Assembly: GCA_022925895.1 (NCBI GenBank)
Contig: JAKSYS010000405.1
Coordinates: 1 to 55,643 of the forward strand
From: Fragilaria crotonensis
Lineage: Eukaryota; Bacillariophyta; Fragilariophyceae; Fragilariales; Fragilariaceae
Length of the DNA: 55,643 nucleotides
Reading direction: 5' to 3'
Made by a program: the position numbers and the translations under genes. Every line of letters begins with the position of its first letter. Position 1 is the first letter of the stretch. The notes under the pieces were generated by a model. The model saw only the letters and a program-made list of their open reading frames with translations, did no database searches and was not told the DNA's origin. Positions 1 through 11,140 of this stretch are shown one piece after another.

Positions 1-393
1 CCAAAATGACCTTCCTGAATCATAAAAATTAGTATCCTGAATCATTCATACATGCTGTACCTTTTTTATCTTAGATTTTTTTCGAAAAGTCCGATCACAT
101 TTTGTGGTCATTTGGTACTCACTGCTTATGCCCCTATCTGTACATGTACGTAACCCACGTCGTCCTGCAATATGTAATAAAGCACATCACGACTGTTACG
201 TTGGCGTCCGGAGTCCGTAGTCCCCAAGACAGCCGTAGTACCAGGGCCTCTGTGTATGTATACTGTACCGAAAAAGGAACCTGCAAGGTTTTGCACAGAA
301 ATGAGTCATTCACTGAGATCCGCTTAAAACGCACAATAATCAATTGTTGTTGCAGTGAGAAATTCACTGCGCTCGGGCGTGCAGCTCGACAGC
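1..393. other. upstream region of the left Ser/Arg-rich gene copy
   Basis: No gene is visible. It is the presumed promoter/5' leader of the 394-1945 gene copy. It ends with a pyrimidine-rich stretch and TTGTTGTTGCAG just before the open frame, which resembles an intron acceptor, so an upstream exon is possible. It differs from 10745-11101 by about eleven substitutions, far more than the coding part that follows. Confidence 0.5.
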
Positions 394-1945
394 ATGTCCT
401 CCTGTGAAACAATAGTCGACACCTCCAACCAATCGGTGCCTACTAGACGCTTATCTGGAGAGAGTTCTTGTGATTTGTATGCCGATGTGGAACGGACCTT
501 GCACCTTCGAAAGGAGGTTGACAATCGGTCGGCCGATCGAGCACACAGCAAACGCAGGGCTGTAGAGGGCTCCGAACGCAAGCTTTCACCCCGACCACAG
601 AAGGATTCGCAGAAATCCGACGTGGCAAGCAATTTCCATCGATCACCATCAGCTCCAGAGTTGCAAAGCCCAAGAAAATCAAGTGTGGATAGCGTGGCAA
701 CCAAAGCTTCAATACCTGCTCTTTATGAATATGAGGTTGCCCCAGAAAGCGACCACAATGCAGAACCAAGAAGCAATAGTCCGACGTCCGATACTGGGAG
801 CACATTATCGGAAGAAGAACAGGAAATAATTCGATTCTTGATGAAGACGACTAGTGTCAGGCATTCCATGAGATCGCTAAGTCCCAAAACGGCTCACAGC
901 AGGGCGTGCTCAACAGGGATCGAAGGAGTGGCGCGAAGGAACAGCGATCGTGATTACTGTTCCAGAAGCAGAGGTAATCTGTCGCAGAAAGGTACTGTAC
1001 CGTTACAAGAGGCTCGGAATGCCAGAATGGCATCTTCGCAGTCGCGACCACGGCAGCTGAGTTTTGGCAGCCAAGCTAGCGAACCTAACCGAAGTTCGTC
1101 ACGCTCTCGACCGCGGCAGCAGAGTTTCGACAGCCCAGTGACCGAACCCAACCGAACTTCGTCACGCTCTCGACTGAGGCAGCAGAGTGTTGACAGCCCA
1201 GTGACCGAATCCAACCGAACTTCGTCACGCTCTCGACCGCGGCAGCAGAGTTTCGACAGTCAAACAAGCGACCCGAACCAAACGTTGCCACGCTCTCGAC
1301 CGCGACAGCAGAGTTTTGACAGCCATGCAAGCGACCTTAACCAAAGTGTTCGCTCAAAGCCGGTGGCCTTCGTCGCAGGAAGAGAGCCTCCCGTCGAAGG
1401 GCGTCTGATAAAGATCCCATGACGTCCTTGTCACCCCGAGCAGTCGAGAATTAATTGCGCAGCCAAGCGTGTCACACTTGGTGGAACGGCATCACTCTGA
1501 ATCGTCGTCGAGACAGACTGATCTTGGACAGATATCTGCAACAGCTGGATGCACGTCAAGATCAGCCCCTGATTTAGGTTCTCCTTTGCGAAAACGAATG
1601 CCTCGCGTGCCAACTGGCAATCGCGAACACGATAAGAGCAATTGCAAAGAGGAGGGCAAGGAGAAGAGCAAGAGGAGAGACAAGAGCAAGGACAAGAGTA
1701 AGTGCAAGGACAAGACCAAGACTAGGAGAAGGACACTAAAGAAACTCCCAAAACCAGCAAAGTGACAGCCTCGCTTACAACGCGAAGTTGGAGAGCGAAG
1801 CTCGCCGAACACTTCGGTCGCAGTTTGGAAACGAATCCACCCATCGGTAAGGCTCGAAATTATCGACATGCACCGATTCCTACCACTCCTTTGCTCCGAT
1901 GATTTCGCGAGCGATATTCTCGACGACCTCACAGAAATCGCATAG
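394..1945 (+). pseudogene. Ser/Arg-rich 21-aa-repeat protein, left copy, frameshifted
   Basis: This is the same gene as 11141-12697 but broken by small indels. A base is missing from the A run at 1356-1358, another from the C run at 1434-1437, one G is missing near 1725, and a CT pair near 1886. The first open frame therefore stops at 1422 and the rest is read in other frames (for example 1469-1765). All 63-bp repeats (1036-1350) are retained. No substitutions versus the right copy were noticed in the coding part. The indel-only pattern suits sequencing or assembly error as well as true decay, so 'pseudogene' describes this sequence rather than proves loss of function in the organism. Confidence 0.7.
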
Positions 1946-2511
1946 CACGCGATGAAAAAATCTATGCTGTCCAAGTTTTGAAAATCAAATCATTCGCGAT
2001 GATCGGGATGAACTGTGGTATTACTCGATGTGGAGTCATAGCTCCAAACACTTCCTGGGTGAAGCGCGCAACAAGAATAACGGACGTGAACTTTCCAGAT
2101 GGCTCGACCAGCAAAACCTTTTTAAATGAAGGCCTGGAAGCGCCAGGTTCGTGCCCATTCGGGGGACCCGAACACGAATTAATGTAGTTGACTAGTTGCA
2201 TCAGTATGCCAGTTCTTGAACAGGTAGTTCATACCTGGTATTAGTTGTTTAAGCCATGGCCACACTGCATTGTGAAATGAGCTATGAAACAGGTGGCGAG
2301 TGGTGTGCATACACATTAGTGCACAAGAGCATCTGGTATGGTTAGACTTAGGGTTCTCTAGACCGGGGTATAAAATTTGGACCCTAACCAAAAATGTAAA
2401 ATAGGCAATTCTTATGGTGTCACCCTGAAATTCATGAACTCATGAACTCCGTTCATTATCATCACTGAAATCAAAAACTCATTCGGTCCATCAAACGACA
2501 ATCTGTTCACA
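1946..2511. other. spacer between the two duplicated genes (left copy)
   Basis: Non-coding spacer equal to 12698-13263 of the right copy apart from a few indels. An in-frame short ORF (about 1978-2187) is frame-disturbed between the copies and is not credible as a gene. A TATAAAAT-like string near 2370 lies about 140 bp upstream of the lactonase ORF and could be a core promoter. Confidence 0.4.
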
Positions 2512-3171
2512 ATGGATGACAATGAGACTCATCATTATGATATTCATGCAGTTGACTGGGATGATGACACGGATATGATGGCTGCTGCTGTGTTGGTAGT
2601 AGTGAATACCAACATAGCTATCATGAATTGTATCATGCTGCTCATGAAGAACAACAGGAACAAGAGCGACTTCAGTTGATGGATGACGTCCTGCCACCAA
2701 ATCAAGCCTACAGACATCCACCAGTACCGCAATACATACAAGTACCGGTAATGTTGCACGGTGGCACCACACGTCTCTGCACTGCTACCTTGTAGTACAA
2801 GGTCCGTAGGCGAGAGCTCAATAGCTCATAGCTCCATGAGCGACAGCCAACAAACAGCAACCAATATGAGTGACCCAAATGCACTCAAGTCGATCTTGAC
2901 TGGTCCTCCTGAGACCACAGCTCACCTAGTCTGGGATTTGAAGTGCGAGCTAGGAGAATGCTGTCTTTATGATGACGAAACCAACGAGATCGTGTTTTCC
3001 GATATTCTGGGGAAACGTCTTCACAAGCTGTCCTTGGAGAACGGTGCCACAAAGTCTTTTGAACTTCCAAAGATGTTGGGATCGTTTGCACTTTTGGAGA
3101 AGGGAGCGAAGGGATACCTCTGTGCGTGGGAGGATTCGTTTCAGATATACGACGTGGAGTCGAAGCAAGGT
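2512..3171 (+). pseudogene. truncated SMP-30/regucalcin-like lactonase, left copy
   Basis: This is the 5' half of the gene seen intact at 13264-14574. It is cut at 3171, after about half of the beta-propeller, where retroelement sequence begins. It also carries a 1-base deletion near 2640 (CATGCTGCTC against CATGCTCGCTC) and a 2-base deletion near 2774. The first metal-ligand region (LGECCLYDD) is present, while the later metal-site Asn and Asp segments are missing, so no functional lactonase can be made from this copy. Confidence 0.85.
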
Positions 3172-4826
3172 CCGCCCGAAATGTGAAGGAGCGATTCCCA
3201 GAGTTGACCAGCTCTTCGAATTTGCTCCACGAGTTCTTCGATAGAAAGAGATCCTGAGCTGTCCAAGATGCCTTGGTTGGTGTCATCAACAAAAGCTCCA
3301 ACTCGCCACTTTGTACGGAGGTCGTTCCACGGGTCGGAAAAATCGAGTCCAGGAATCTCGTCTTCATCGGAGATGCGGTCCAACGCATTCAATAGAATAA
3401 CCACAAGGCCCAGCCAGATGGCTGGGGAAGCGCCACTACCTTGTCCGTGCCGAAAAGAGGTTCCGTTTCTGATCCTATATGCTTGCGAAGCTGTCCCGTA
3501 TGCATGTTTGACCGAGTATTGCATCGTCCGCAGTGTCTCCGCTTGACATTTAACGGCCATCTTTGGCATCCCAAGGCGACGGCAAGCGATCATCCCCAGG
3601 GATGTAATAATTCTGTCATAACAGCCAGTTGCATCATTATCCATATGGGCACTATTAGCTCGTGTTTGTCTAATTAAGTCTTTTCCAGACGAGCAAAGTA
3701 CAGGGCGTCAGTTGTCATGCGACGCGGGCGTGACCCATGCTGTTGGTCATTGAGTGCCTGGTCGCTCGGCATTTTTGACCATTCGCCTCCCGTAGATGAT
3801 TTTTAGAAACAGATTGTAGTCGGCTTCAAAAAGATGAATCACCCGTAGACGTGTCAGAAAGGGGCGTCCAGCGTCTTTCTCGATGAGCGGAGTCACCGAG
3901 TGCGTCCAGCGTTCAGGAGCAAAGCCATTAGCGATGGGTAGATTCAAAAGTTGAGTATGAAGGTGCGCAGTATCATCGTCGAGGATTGCCGTGCGATAGT
4001 GCCCAAGATGGCGACCAGAGGGAGATGTCGAGGTTGATTCTTTCCATTCTTTGACGGTGCGGATGAACTGCTCTACAGAGATGGTTGTAGAGATAGGTTT
4101 CACTGAGGCCGGCCGCCTGCATTCTTCCAGAAACACTTGGAGTTCACGCCGCATCGGGAGACCAAGATATTCGACACAGGCGCCTCTACAATGGCTGTGG
4201 CAGGTTCAGTCAGACCGTCGTATCCAACAAGATCGAATAGAGCACCATGACCGAATGGGGTGTCCTTGGCTTGGCGAAACCATTCCTATTGTACCGAGTG
4301 AGTTCCTCTTCGATGGCATCACAGTCGATAAGCGTTGTATATTCAACCGATGTTTTGTCAGCCTGTGCCATAGCAATGAGTTGAGTGGCAGACGCGTGCC
4401 CATTCGCATCGCAGAACTTAGAAGCCACTTTATGATTCTGAACTCCAGAAGGGACAAAAAGTTTTGATAGACCCCAGCATGCCTCTCCTGCATGGACGCA
4501 TGGATGACGCTAAAGGCTTCTCATGTTTTCGATGTTAATAAGGCGTCAAGCCGACGAATCTTTGTTTCATTTGCGCTGCGAGCGCCAGCTTTGATTTCCT
4601 CGGGAGAGAAGTGTAAGCTGTGGTATCGTTCAAGAGTGCCCAAGAGATGTACTGCGCGATGATCATACGCAGCATTGCGAATTGTGCGGAGCAGTTTAAT
4701 GGCCTGTTTCCATCTCTGTTTGAGAGTTACCACGTCCGAACACTCGTCATTTGAGAGAGATGTTGAGGGACTTGGTTCTAGCAAGTAGACTTGCCAGAGC
4801 AGACCGGAGACATACATTGCTTTCAA
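3172..4826 (-). pseudogene. reverse transcriptase region of the LINE element, broken
   Basis: The RT is spread over successive minus-strand pieces: 4826-4521 (helical linker), 4493-4206, 4154-3747 and 3644-3172. Conserved RT blocks are recognisable: LRVIHLFEADYN and the following KIIYGRRMV (fingers), MDNDATGCYDRI (the motif A region with the catalytic Asp), GQGSGASP (motif B) and GAFVDDT (the motif C FVDD box). The protein ends in ISGG at the duplication junction, so thumb and C-terminal parts are absent. Single-base frameshifts separate the pieces. Family knowledge: the enzyme copies element RNA by target-primed reverse transcription; this copy cannot. Confidence 0.85.
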
Positions 4827-6210
4827 CTTCTCGCAAGCGAAGGTGCCAGTAGCGTGCAGTCAATCCAGCTTCTCGCAGTTTCGGAGACCATGCGTATTTC
4901 CCACTTGGCCGACGAGCTTGTTTCTCTGCGTGAAGCATTCCTCTTGTGACATCGCGATCAATTGCATCAAAGCTTTCTTTACATTGCTCTGGTGTGAGAG
5001 TGGACGCCACTGTTGTTAGATCTGCAACACGATCCCATAAACGATGGTCATCCGCATATTGCTTAAAAGATTCAAGATAGCGGTCCACCGACGGTTGATC
5101 TTCTGACCGAAGTGCTCTCGCTTTGGGTGGCGCAATTTTTTCGACCGATCCCATGAGTGATGTGAAGTCCAGATCGATAAAGATGCCCCTGTGTTTTGAG
5201 AAAATACCATTATCATATGCAATGTATCCCGCATTCCGGATGACCTGAACGATAGCAGTTGATCCTAACATGTAGTCAATGCGTCGACCGGTTCCATATT
5301 TGTACGTTGCAGGGGGATCAGAAGGTCCGAGAAGATGTAGATCTGTAAGTGTGCATTCGTCGATGAGATGTGCTAAGCCACAGGTTGTGTCCTGGCCAAG
5401 TATTTCATTTGCATCAAGAGAAACAATTACTTCGTGGCCCCTGGATTGCAGATTGTTCACAAAGGTGACCAAATCGGTGATAAACTGCCTTCGTACATTT
5501 GGTTTGGAGACCCCTTGAGATAGTAGGAGAGAGTGCTGTTGATCGAAGAAACCAAAGCCTCCAGAGGGTTGCTGGCGTGGGCTGCGGTACGCCGTGATAA
5601 TGGCAAGAAGCTTTCCTCGTTTTCCCAAGTAGCAGAGACCCGACCATCGTCCAAGGCCCGAGGGGTCCACCAGAGGTGTACCCGTGCTTCGAGTAGCCCA
5701 TCGGTCTGTTGTTGTCATAAACGTACCGCCTGGTTGGTATCCACTAGTAGAGCCCGACAGACGAGCAGAATCAGGGGGAAGCGTGCTGGAGGAGAAGGCA
5801 CTGCGTGACGTGCAGAAGTGTTTGCCGATAGGGCGTTGGAGACTTTGACGGACTATCGGATTGGAGAAATCAAGTCCCGGATCTGCCCAACAGAAGGTAC
5901 CGATCTTGAGTTGCGCCATACTTGACACATATAGTGCAATTTCGTCGGCGTCGTTCCTTAGCCCGTCGATGTTCTGAAAGTATATGCGATGAAGGTCTCC
6001 AGGGTCGTCATGGATGGAGTCACCCCATGTGTTGTCGTCTTCCTTGCAATGATGTTCGGAGGGTGCAGAGGTGAAAAAATTAAACAGAGTCTGTGCAGTG
6101 GGCGCCGCAGTTTCTTTTTCTGCCAGTGCGTTGACTGGCGAGAGAAGGAGACGGATTCTGCAGACGAGTCGATGAGGCACGAATCGTGTCACTCCCGAGA
6201 GTAGCAACAA
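4747..6210 (-). CDS. LINE ORF2 N-terminal part: EEP-type endonuclease
   Basis: A 487-residue open frame with the hallmarks of the endonuclease/exonuclease/phosphatase fold: IYFQNIDGLR near the N-terminus (Asn/Asp of motif I), a central LLAIITAYRS strand, EVIVSLDANE (the D-x-N active-site element), GRRIDYMLG and SKHRGIFIDLD (C-terminal His motif). In LINEs this domain nicks target DNA to prime reverse transcription. The frame then runs into a frameshift toward the RT region, so it represents only the N-terminal part of ORF2. It lies 27 bp downstream of ORF1, the usual spacing of adjacent LINE ORFs. Confidence 0.8.
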   Translation of the reverse strand: MLLLSGVTRFVPHRLVCRIRLLLSPVNALAEKETAAPTAQTLFNFFTSAPSEHHCKEDDNTWGDSIHDDPGDLHRIYFQNIDGLRNDADEIALYVSSMAQLKIGTFCWADPGLDFSNPIVRQSLQRPIGKHFCTSRSAFSSSTLPPDSARLSGSTSGYQPGGTFMTTTDRWATRSTGTPLVDPSGLGRWSGLCYLGKRGKLLAIITAYRSPRQQPSGGFGFFDQQHSLLLSQGVSKPNVRRQFITDLVTFVNNLQSRGHEVIVSLDANEILGQDTTCGLAHLIDECTLTDLHLLGPSDPPATYKYGTGRRIDYMLGSTAIVQVIRNAGYIAYDNGIFSKHRGIFIDLDFTSLMGSVEKIAPPKARALRSEDQPSVDRYLESFKQYADDHRLWDRVADLTTVASTLTPEQCKESFDAIDRDVTRGMLHAEKQARRPSGKYAWSPKLREAGLTARYWHLRLREVESNVCLRSALASLLARTKSLNISLK

Positions 6211-6237
6211 TCTGTGCCAGCGCTAGAACTGGGAAGA

Positions 6238-8823
6238 CTAACATGGGTACCCTCCACTGGAGCCCATGTCTTCGTTGTATTGAAGGCTCAAGTTGGATGT
6301 TGATGGTGACTTTGTTGGAGTAGAGGCGGCGCGTCGTTTCAATGGATTGGTGGCTTTCTTTGGCGTACCAAGAAGAGCCAAGACTGTGTTTCCTTGGCTC
6401 TCCGGAGGAAACAGTTGAACACCCTGCATGCCGTGTCCCTCAGATGGAAGTGATTGATGAGATGCTGGTTCGACCCAGAGTGGATCTTCATGAAGCGGAA
6501 TAATGCCAGTAGGGGTTGGTGACATAGGAGGAGAAAGTCGCTTGCTGACCATGATGGCCTTGAACATGGCCTTGATTTCTGCTAGCGACGAATCGAATTT
6601 GTCCAGTCGACTATGAGCAGAGGCTGCAGTGAGCCCAGAGTGCGAGGACGAGCGAGATACCTTCGACTTCGCAGACTTTGACATTTGTGACTCAACTGAA
6701 TTTGTCCCAGACGGGAGATCGAGTTGAGCCTCGAGGATGGCAATTTTTTTGCGTTGATTGATCTCGATGGATGACATTTTTTCTTTCGGGGCGCCTTTCG
6801 CTTTCGAGAGCAGAGTTTCCTGAAGAGGTTTGCGCCATGCAATGGACCCTTTGGAATGCGTTGTCCCATCGATGGTGTCACCTCCAGTCAGAGACGAGAC
6901 TGGAGAGAATAGACTAGAAGTGTCATCCGTAGGAGCGTCCTTTTTCGTCCTAATCCTTTTTGCCAGAATCGTGTCGATGTTTTTTGTAAAGACGGTCGTT
7001 GGAATGTCGGGATGGGTCACGAGGCTCTCCGAATAAAGTTTCACTGCGTGCGACAGGGTCGGATTTCGACGTGTCCAATAATTCTGAAGTTCCACCTTTG
7101 CCTGGAAAAGTGACGCCGAAGGAACCACTAATACTGTTTTTCCTTCATTGGTACCACCGTTCTCAAGATCCAACTCCAGAGATTCGCCGTCGGGTGATAA
7201 CAGACTTTTTGCCCATTGGCGAGGCGTGCGACTGACGGTTTCACCAGAATCAAAAAACTCAGTGACTTCAGTATCAATCGCTGCAGATGCCGCAAAGAGA
7301 AGATGAGAAACGTCGTCAAGGTATTCATTATGGACCTTGTAGATTCTCTGATAGTCATGTTTGAGGTCTGCTTGGCTCCAAGTGCAAGACGGGAGATAAA
7401 GATTTCCGGGTGGAGACCCTCGCCGCATAAGGCAGTACTGAGATGTTCTGCTAGTTGTGTTGCCGTAGATTTACCACAACGTACGGTGAGGATAGTGATA
7501 CGGCTGCCTGTCGGGTTGGAATGCCTGAGTTTGATGTCAAATACCGCGCATCAGGAGGAAGGACCTCATTACAAAGATACTTCAAGTACTGTCCGCGATG
7601 AGTCACTGATGCATCTTTAGTAGGATGTCGCCTACATAGGTGAGTTCGCCTTGTGAAGCTGGAACTGCAGATGGGTCAAATGTCAGGTTTTCACCGCGTT
7701 TGGCAATAGCCAATACCTTCGATTTCATTACGTGCGAGAACTGAGCCCCAGTAGCACATATGCGAAAGCTAAAATAGAAGCATTGCTCTTTTGCGACTGG
7801 TACGACACGAATGCTGAGGAACTTTGATAGCTGTGCCGGGTCGATGTCAGGTGTTGCATCCATTTGATCAACTTGCCATTCCATCATCCATGAGTGATCG
7901 GTATTAAAGCAGGAAAGGATCGGTGCAAGGCGCCGATGCATTGTTGCCGTAGATGACCGAAGCTCATTGAAATCTTTTGGAGCCCAGCGGGTTTCAACAC
8001 GAACCACGTGCTTAATCGCTGATGGACGTCGAACTTGGTGAGTCAGTGATGGCTGATCTGTCGCCTTGGGCTGGTCGGTGGCAGTAGTCGTACTACTGCT
8101 GGACGTGACGGTAGCTCCAGTAATAGAGCTTGTTGTCGTGGAAGACGATTTGTTGCGTTTCGTCGAATAAACAACTGCATCTGCTTGTGTGGTAGGAGGT
8201 TCATCAGAGGAGGACTGAGATGATTCCTGTAAGACGATTGCAGGCGACTCTGTCGCTGCTGCGGTGCTTAACTTCAAGGTTGCAGCAGTACGAAGCGAGG
8301 AGATTATCTCTTTGTCACTGCTGTCAGCAGAGTCAATATCCATAGCGGTGTTTTGTTCCGCGGGCTGCTTAAGGCCGAGGAGGTATGAATCCATGTCGTT
8401 CAGAGACAGATCGAAGAAGCTGGGATGAGTCTGCGCGAGTGCAGTCTCAACAGCAGAGATTGTTTGCATCAGGAAACCATCAATTTTTGCATGATTTTCC
8501 AAGTGATTGCGATAATAACGAGCCAATCGAAGATTTTCGGCTTCGACTGATTCGTGGGCTTTGTGAGAGTAATATTCATCGGGACTAACGAAGTCCTGAA
8601 TACCGAATGAAACATAGGTGTTCCAAGAGTTGACAGACAGATTTTTGTATGCTCTGTTGTAGTTTTTGATGCGTAGCGCAATCACAGAAGGGTCGATGGT
8701 TTTAAAACCAATAAGGGTGGGGGGAGCCTTGTACCCTAAAGGAGGTAGGGCGGACAGAGCAGCAGCAGTTTGGGGATGCAGTGAACCCTTGGTACCGCGA
8801 CTGGATCGTTTGGGATCCACCAT
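6238..8823 (-). pseudogene. LINE ORF1 (Gag-like), split by frameshifts
   Basis: Two long minus-strand frames, 8823-7603 (406 aa) and 7428-6238 (396 aa), lie in the same phase with about 170 bp between them. In that gap plausible coding continues in other frames, indicating three or more small indels; the original was probably one protein of about 860 residues. The N-terminal part starts MVDPKRSSRG and has a Ser/Thr-rich low-complexity centre. The C-terminal part contains a predicted coiled-coil-like stretch (around IEINQRKKIAILEAQLD) and a Pro/Ser/Thr-rich tail. No zinc knuckle was seen. The role as an RNA-binding ORF1 protein is inferred from its position before the endonuclease ORF. Confidence 0.65.
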
Positions 8824-8950
8824 GGTGGATGGCTGACAATTTCGGGTGCAGATTCACGAAAAAACGGACGGACAGACAGAACGCTTCTAAAATCTCTGCT
8901 AGGAATTGTGTGAGAGCACCACAAACGTAATAATACGCATACACTCAATT

Positions 8951-10744
8951 CACCACTAGTACGTGTCAACAAAACCAAAATAAGGCAAACGTCGTATGTT
9001 GATGTGTTTACAATTGTATTTGCATTTATGTTCAAAATACCCATCAGCTTCATGCTGAAGAGAAATGCTTTATACCGTCAGTGATGTTTGGGAGCGACAT
9101 AACGTTAATTCAAATTCTTTATCTAGCATTAAATTCTTTGTGCACACGTTCTCTCTCCAAAACTATTACTAGTACATGATTGTTGTTTTCTTGCCAGTGA
9201 CATCACTAGAATTCAATTCTTATTCCTTCATTCCCTCATTGTGACAACCAGCAGTATACTAATTTAAAAGGTTAACAACGTATTCAAACTTTTGCAAGGA
9301 CAAACTATGTACCCGCCCTGCCTCAGCCTATCCCTCATCTTTGGGCCGTGAAGGGCTTTGCCTTTCCTTTTCGTGGCTGAACAACTTCTGTTGGACTCCG
9401 AACTTTGCATATCTCCCTGGAACACTGAAAGGTTGCATGGTTGAAGAAGCAATGCTCAATATTGTTTGTAGTTGAGTTACTATTAAACAAAATCTTGAGC
9501 TGAAAGAATACACGTTGCTTGAGGATTTCTTGCCATGCCGAACAATGACATCTCATTGTCTACAGCAGCTCATGATGTGCACATCTTATTGAGCTCAAAA
9601 GTGGCAGAAATGATGCTCGTGTAATTTCTGAAGCACGGCTGATGATAATGCTGGTATCTATGCAATCTTTGCTATTGAGTAGCCACAGATGCAAAATGAA
9701 CATCATTTCCTTTTGAAATAATGAGGTCTTGCAAAAATGGTGGGTGTTTCAATAATTTTTACACCACTTTGGGGCCAACAGGACTTTTAAAGATGCATTT
9801 CAAGATCAAATGCGGTGGCCTACAAGTTGGCATTGGAGGATTCCATTGCAGTTCTTGGGCTGGATGGCCAACACAAAAGTTGCATATCTTTTGAGCTTAC
9901 TGGAATCAACAAGGGGAGCCATTTGAACATCTAGCTTGCTATGCTGCACTCCTTGATGACTTCTATGTAGAATCTGAGTAGTTCAATGTGCATTTAATAG
10001 TGTCACTATGTTCCTATTGACCATCATGGGCAATTCTATTTTTGAGTTTGCAGCAGTAATACTCCTACACAATCTTGTTTTTTATGGCTTTAATAATGGC
10101 ACATAACAGGATTTATTAAGGTACGTGGACCGGGTGGGTTGACACTAGATTGCAAGGCAGGAGCCAAACTGAGTTGGGTCTGGGTCGGCTACATACGTTA
10201 TGACAGGTAGAGAAAGTGTTTGTAATGATGATTGGCAGGCTTCGACGTACTCTGGAGCTCTGGAGCTCTACATCGAAAGCACAGTAGTATCTAGTAGTAC
10301 AAAAGTCGAATTTACGACCAGGAACTCTATGATAATGCAATCAAAGTTGAACATCCTACAAGGGACCAGGACCGGGGACACCCGCAAATGCGTTTCTGGA
10401 TTGGTACCAGGTACAAGTACAATACCTGGTACCTGGTACGGAGACCAACGACGGCACACCATCCCACTATTACGAGTTACGAGACCACCCAAGAACCCTT
10501 TTCTCCATTAGTTGATTTCGGTGTCATCGACAGAATTGTCGCCGATCACTCAGCTTGAAGATTTGTCAGAACTTTCGGGTACTTGTAAATAGTTTTATAA
10601 ACTGTCGTCGTAGGCAGAGATGCACTTGATGCGAATATTGTAACTTGTAACCAAAGGTGCTATTGGAACTCATGAGTCATTTGTCTTGATGCAAAGGAAA
10701 TATGTCATATTGTTCAGAGTCTGCTAGGGGTCATTAGGGCTTAG
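8951..10744. other. AT-rich spacer, no gene seen
   Basis: About 1.8 kb between the 5' end of the retroelement and the right duplication copy. Frames are short and broken everywhere. Part of it (about 9540-10110) has a codon-like texture but many stops on both strands, so it may be a decayed transposable element. Around 10385-10445 is a dense run of GGTACC/GTAC palindromes, as in other intergenic regions of this window. Confidence 0.5.
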
Positions 10745-11140
10745 CCAAAATGACCTTCCTGACTCATAAAATTTGTGTCCTTAATCGTTCATACATGCTG
10801 TACCTTTTTTATCTTAGATTTTTTTCGAAAAGGCCGATCACATTTTGTGGTCATTTGGTACTCACTGCTTATGCCCCTATCTGAACATGTACGTAGCCCA
10901 CGTCGTCCTGCAATATGTAATAAAAGCACATCACGACTGTTACGTTGGCGTCCGGAGTCCGTAGTCCCCCAAGACAGCCGTAGTACCAGGGCCTCTGTGT
11001 ATGTATACTGCACCGAAAAAGGAACCTGCAAGGTTTTGCACAGCAATGAGTCATTCACTGAGATCCACTTAAAACGCGCACAATAATCAATTGTTGTTGC
11101 AGTGAGAAATTCACTGCGCTCGGGCGTGCAGCTCGACAGC
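10745..11140. promoter_or_regulatory. presumed promoter/leader of the Ser/Arg-rich gene
   Basis: Upstream part of the right duplication copy. TTGTTGTTGCAG lies directly before the open frame (AG at 11101-11102) and looks like a 3' splice site, so a short upstream exon may exist. A small ATG at 11046 could be joined in frame by a ~54-nt intron, but that is speculative. Confidence 0.35.

Larger units (their letters stand above)
1..3171. repeat. left copy of a ~3.17-kb duplication (partner 10745-13926)
   Basis: This stretch matches 10745-13926 base for base apart from scattered small differences, and ends abruptly after the shared bases CGAAGCAAGGT. Position 1 corresponds to 10745 and 3171 to 13926; the right copy is 11 nt longer. 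The first ~340 bp differ by about a dozen substitutions plus indels. The coding part (about 355-2360) shows no substitution that I could find, but several 1-2-base indels, mostly in homopolymers. It contains a copy of the Ser/Arg-rich gene and the 5' half of the lactonase gene. The match starts at the window edge, so the duplication probably extends further left. Confidence 0.93.
3172..8950 (-). mobile_element. LINE-type (non-LTR) retrotransposon, 3'-truncated, frameshifted
   Basis: Reading on the minus strand, the order is ORF1 (8823-6238), an EEP endonuclease-like ORF (6210-4747), then a reverse transcriptase in several frame pieces (4826-3141). This order and the absence of an integrase or LTRs point to a non-LTR element of the APE-endonuclease class. 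Frames are broken at many points by 1-base shifts. The RT stops shortly after the FVDD catalytic box and the downstream ISGG motif, where the sequence switches at 3171/3172 to the lactonase gene. No poly-A tail or target-site duplication is visible at that end. LINE copies are usually 5'-truncated, so loss of the 3' end marks a rearrangement breakpoint. The 5' boundary (about 8950) is approximate. Confidence 0.85.

Noticed and set aside
1978-2187. Short ORF downstream of the Ser/Arg-rich gene (also 12730-12945)
   Set aside because: Its C-terminus differs between the two copies because of an indel, and it shows no motif; probably 3' flank.
3268-3677. Plus-strand frames across the reverse transcriptase region
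   Set aside because: Antisense shadows of the minus-strand RT, whose catalytic boxes are clear.
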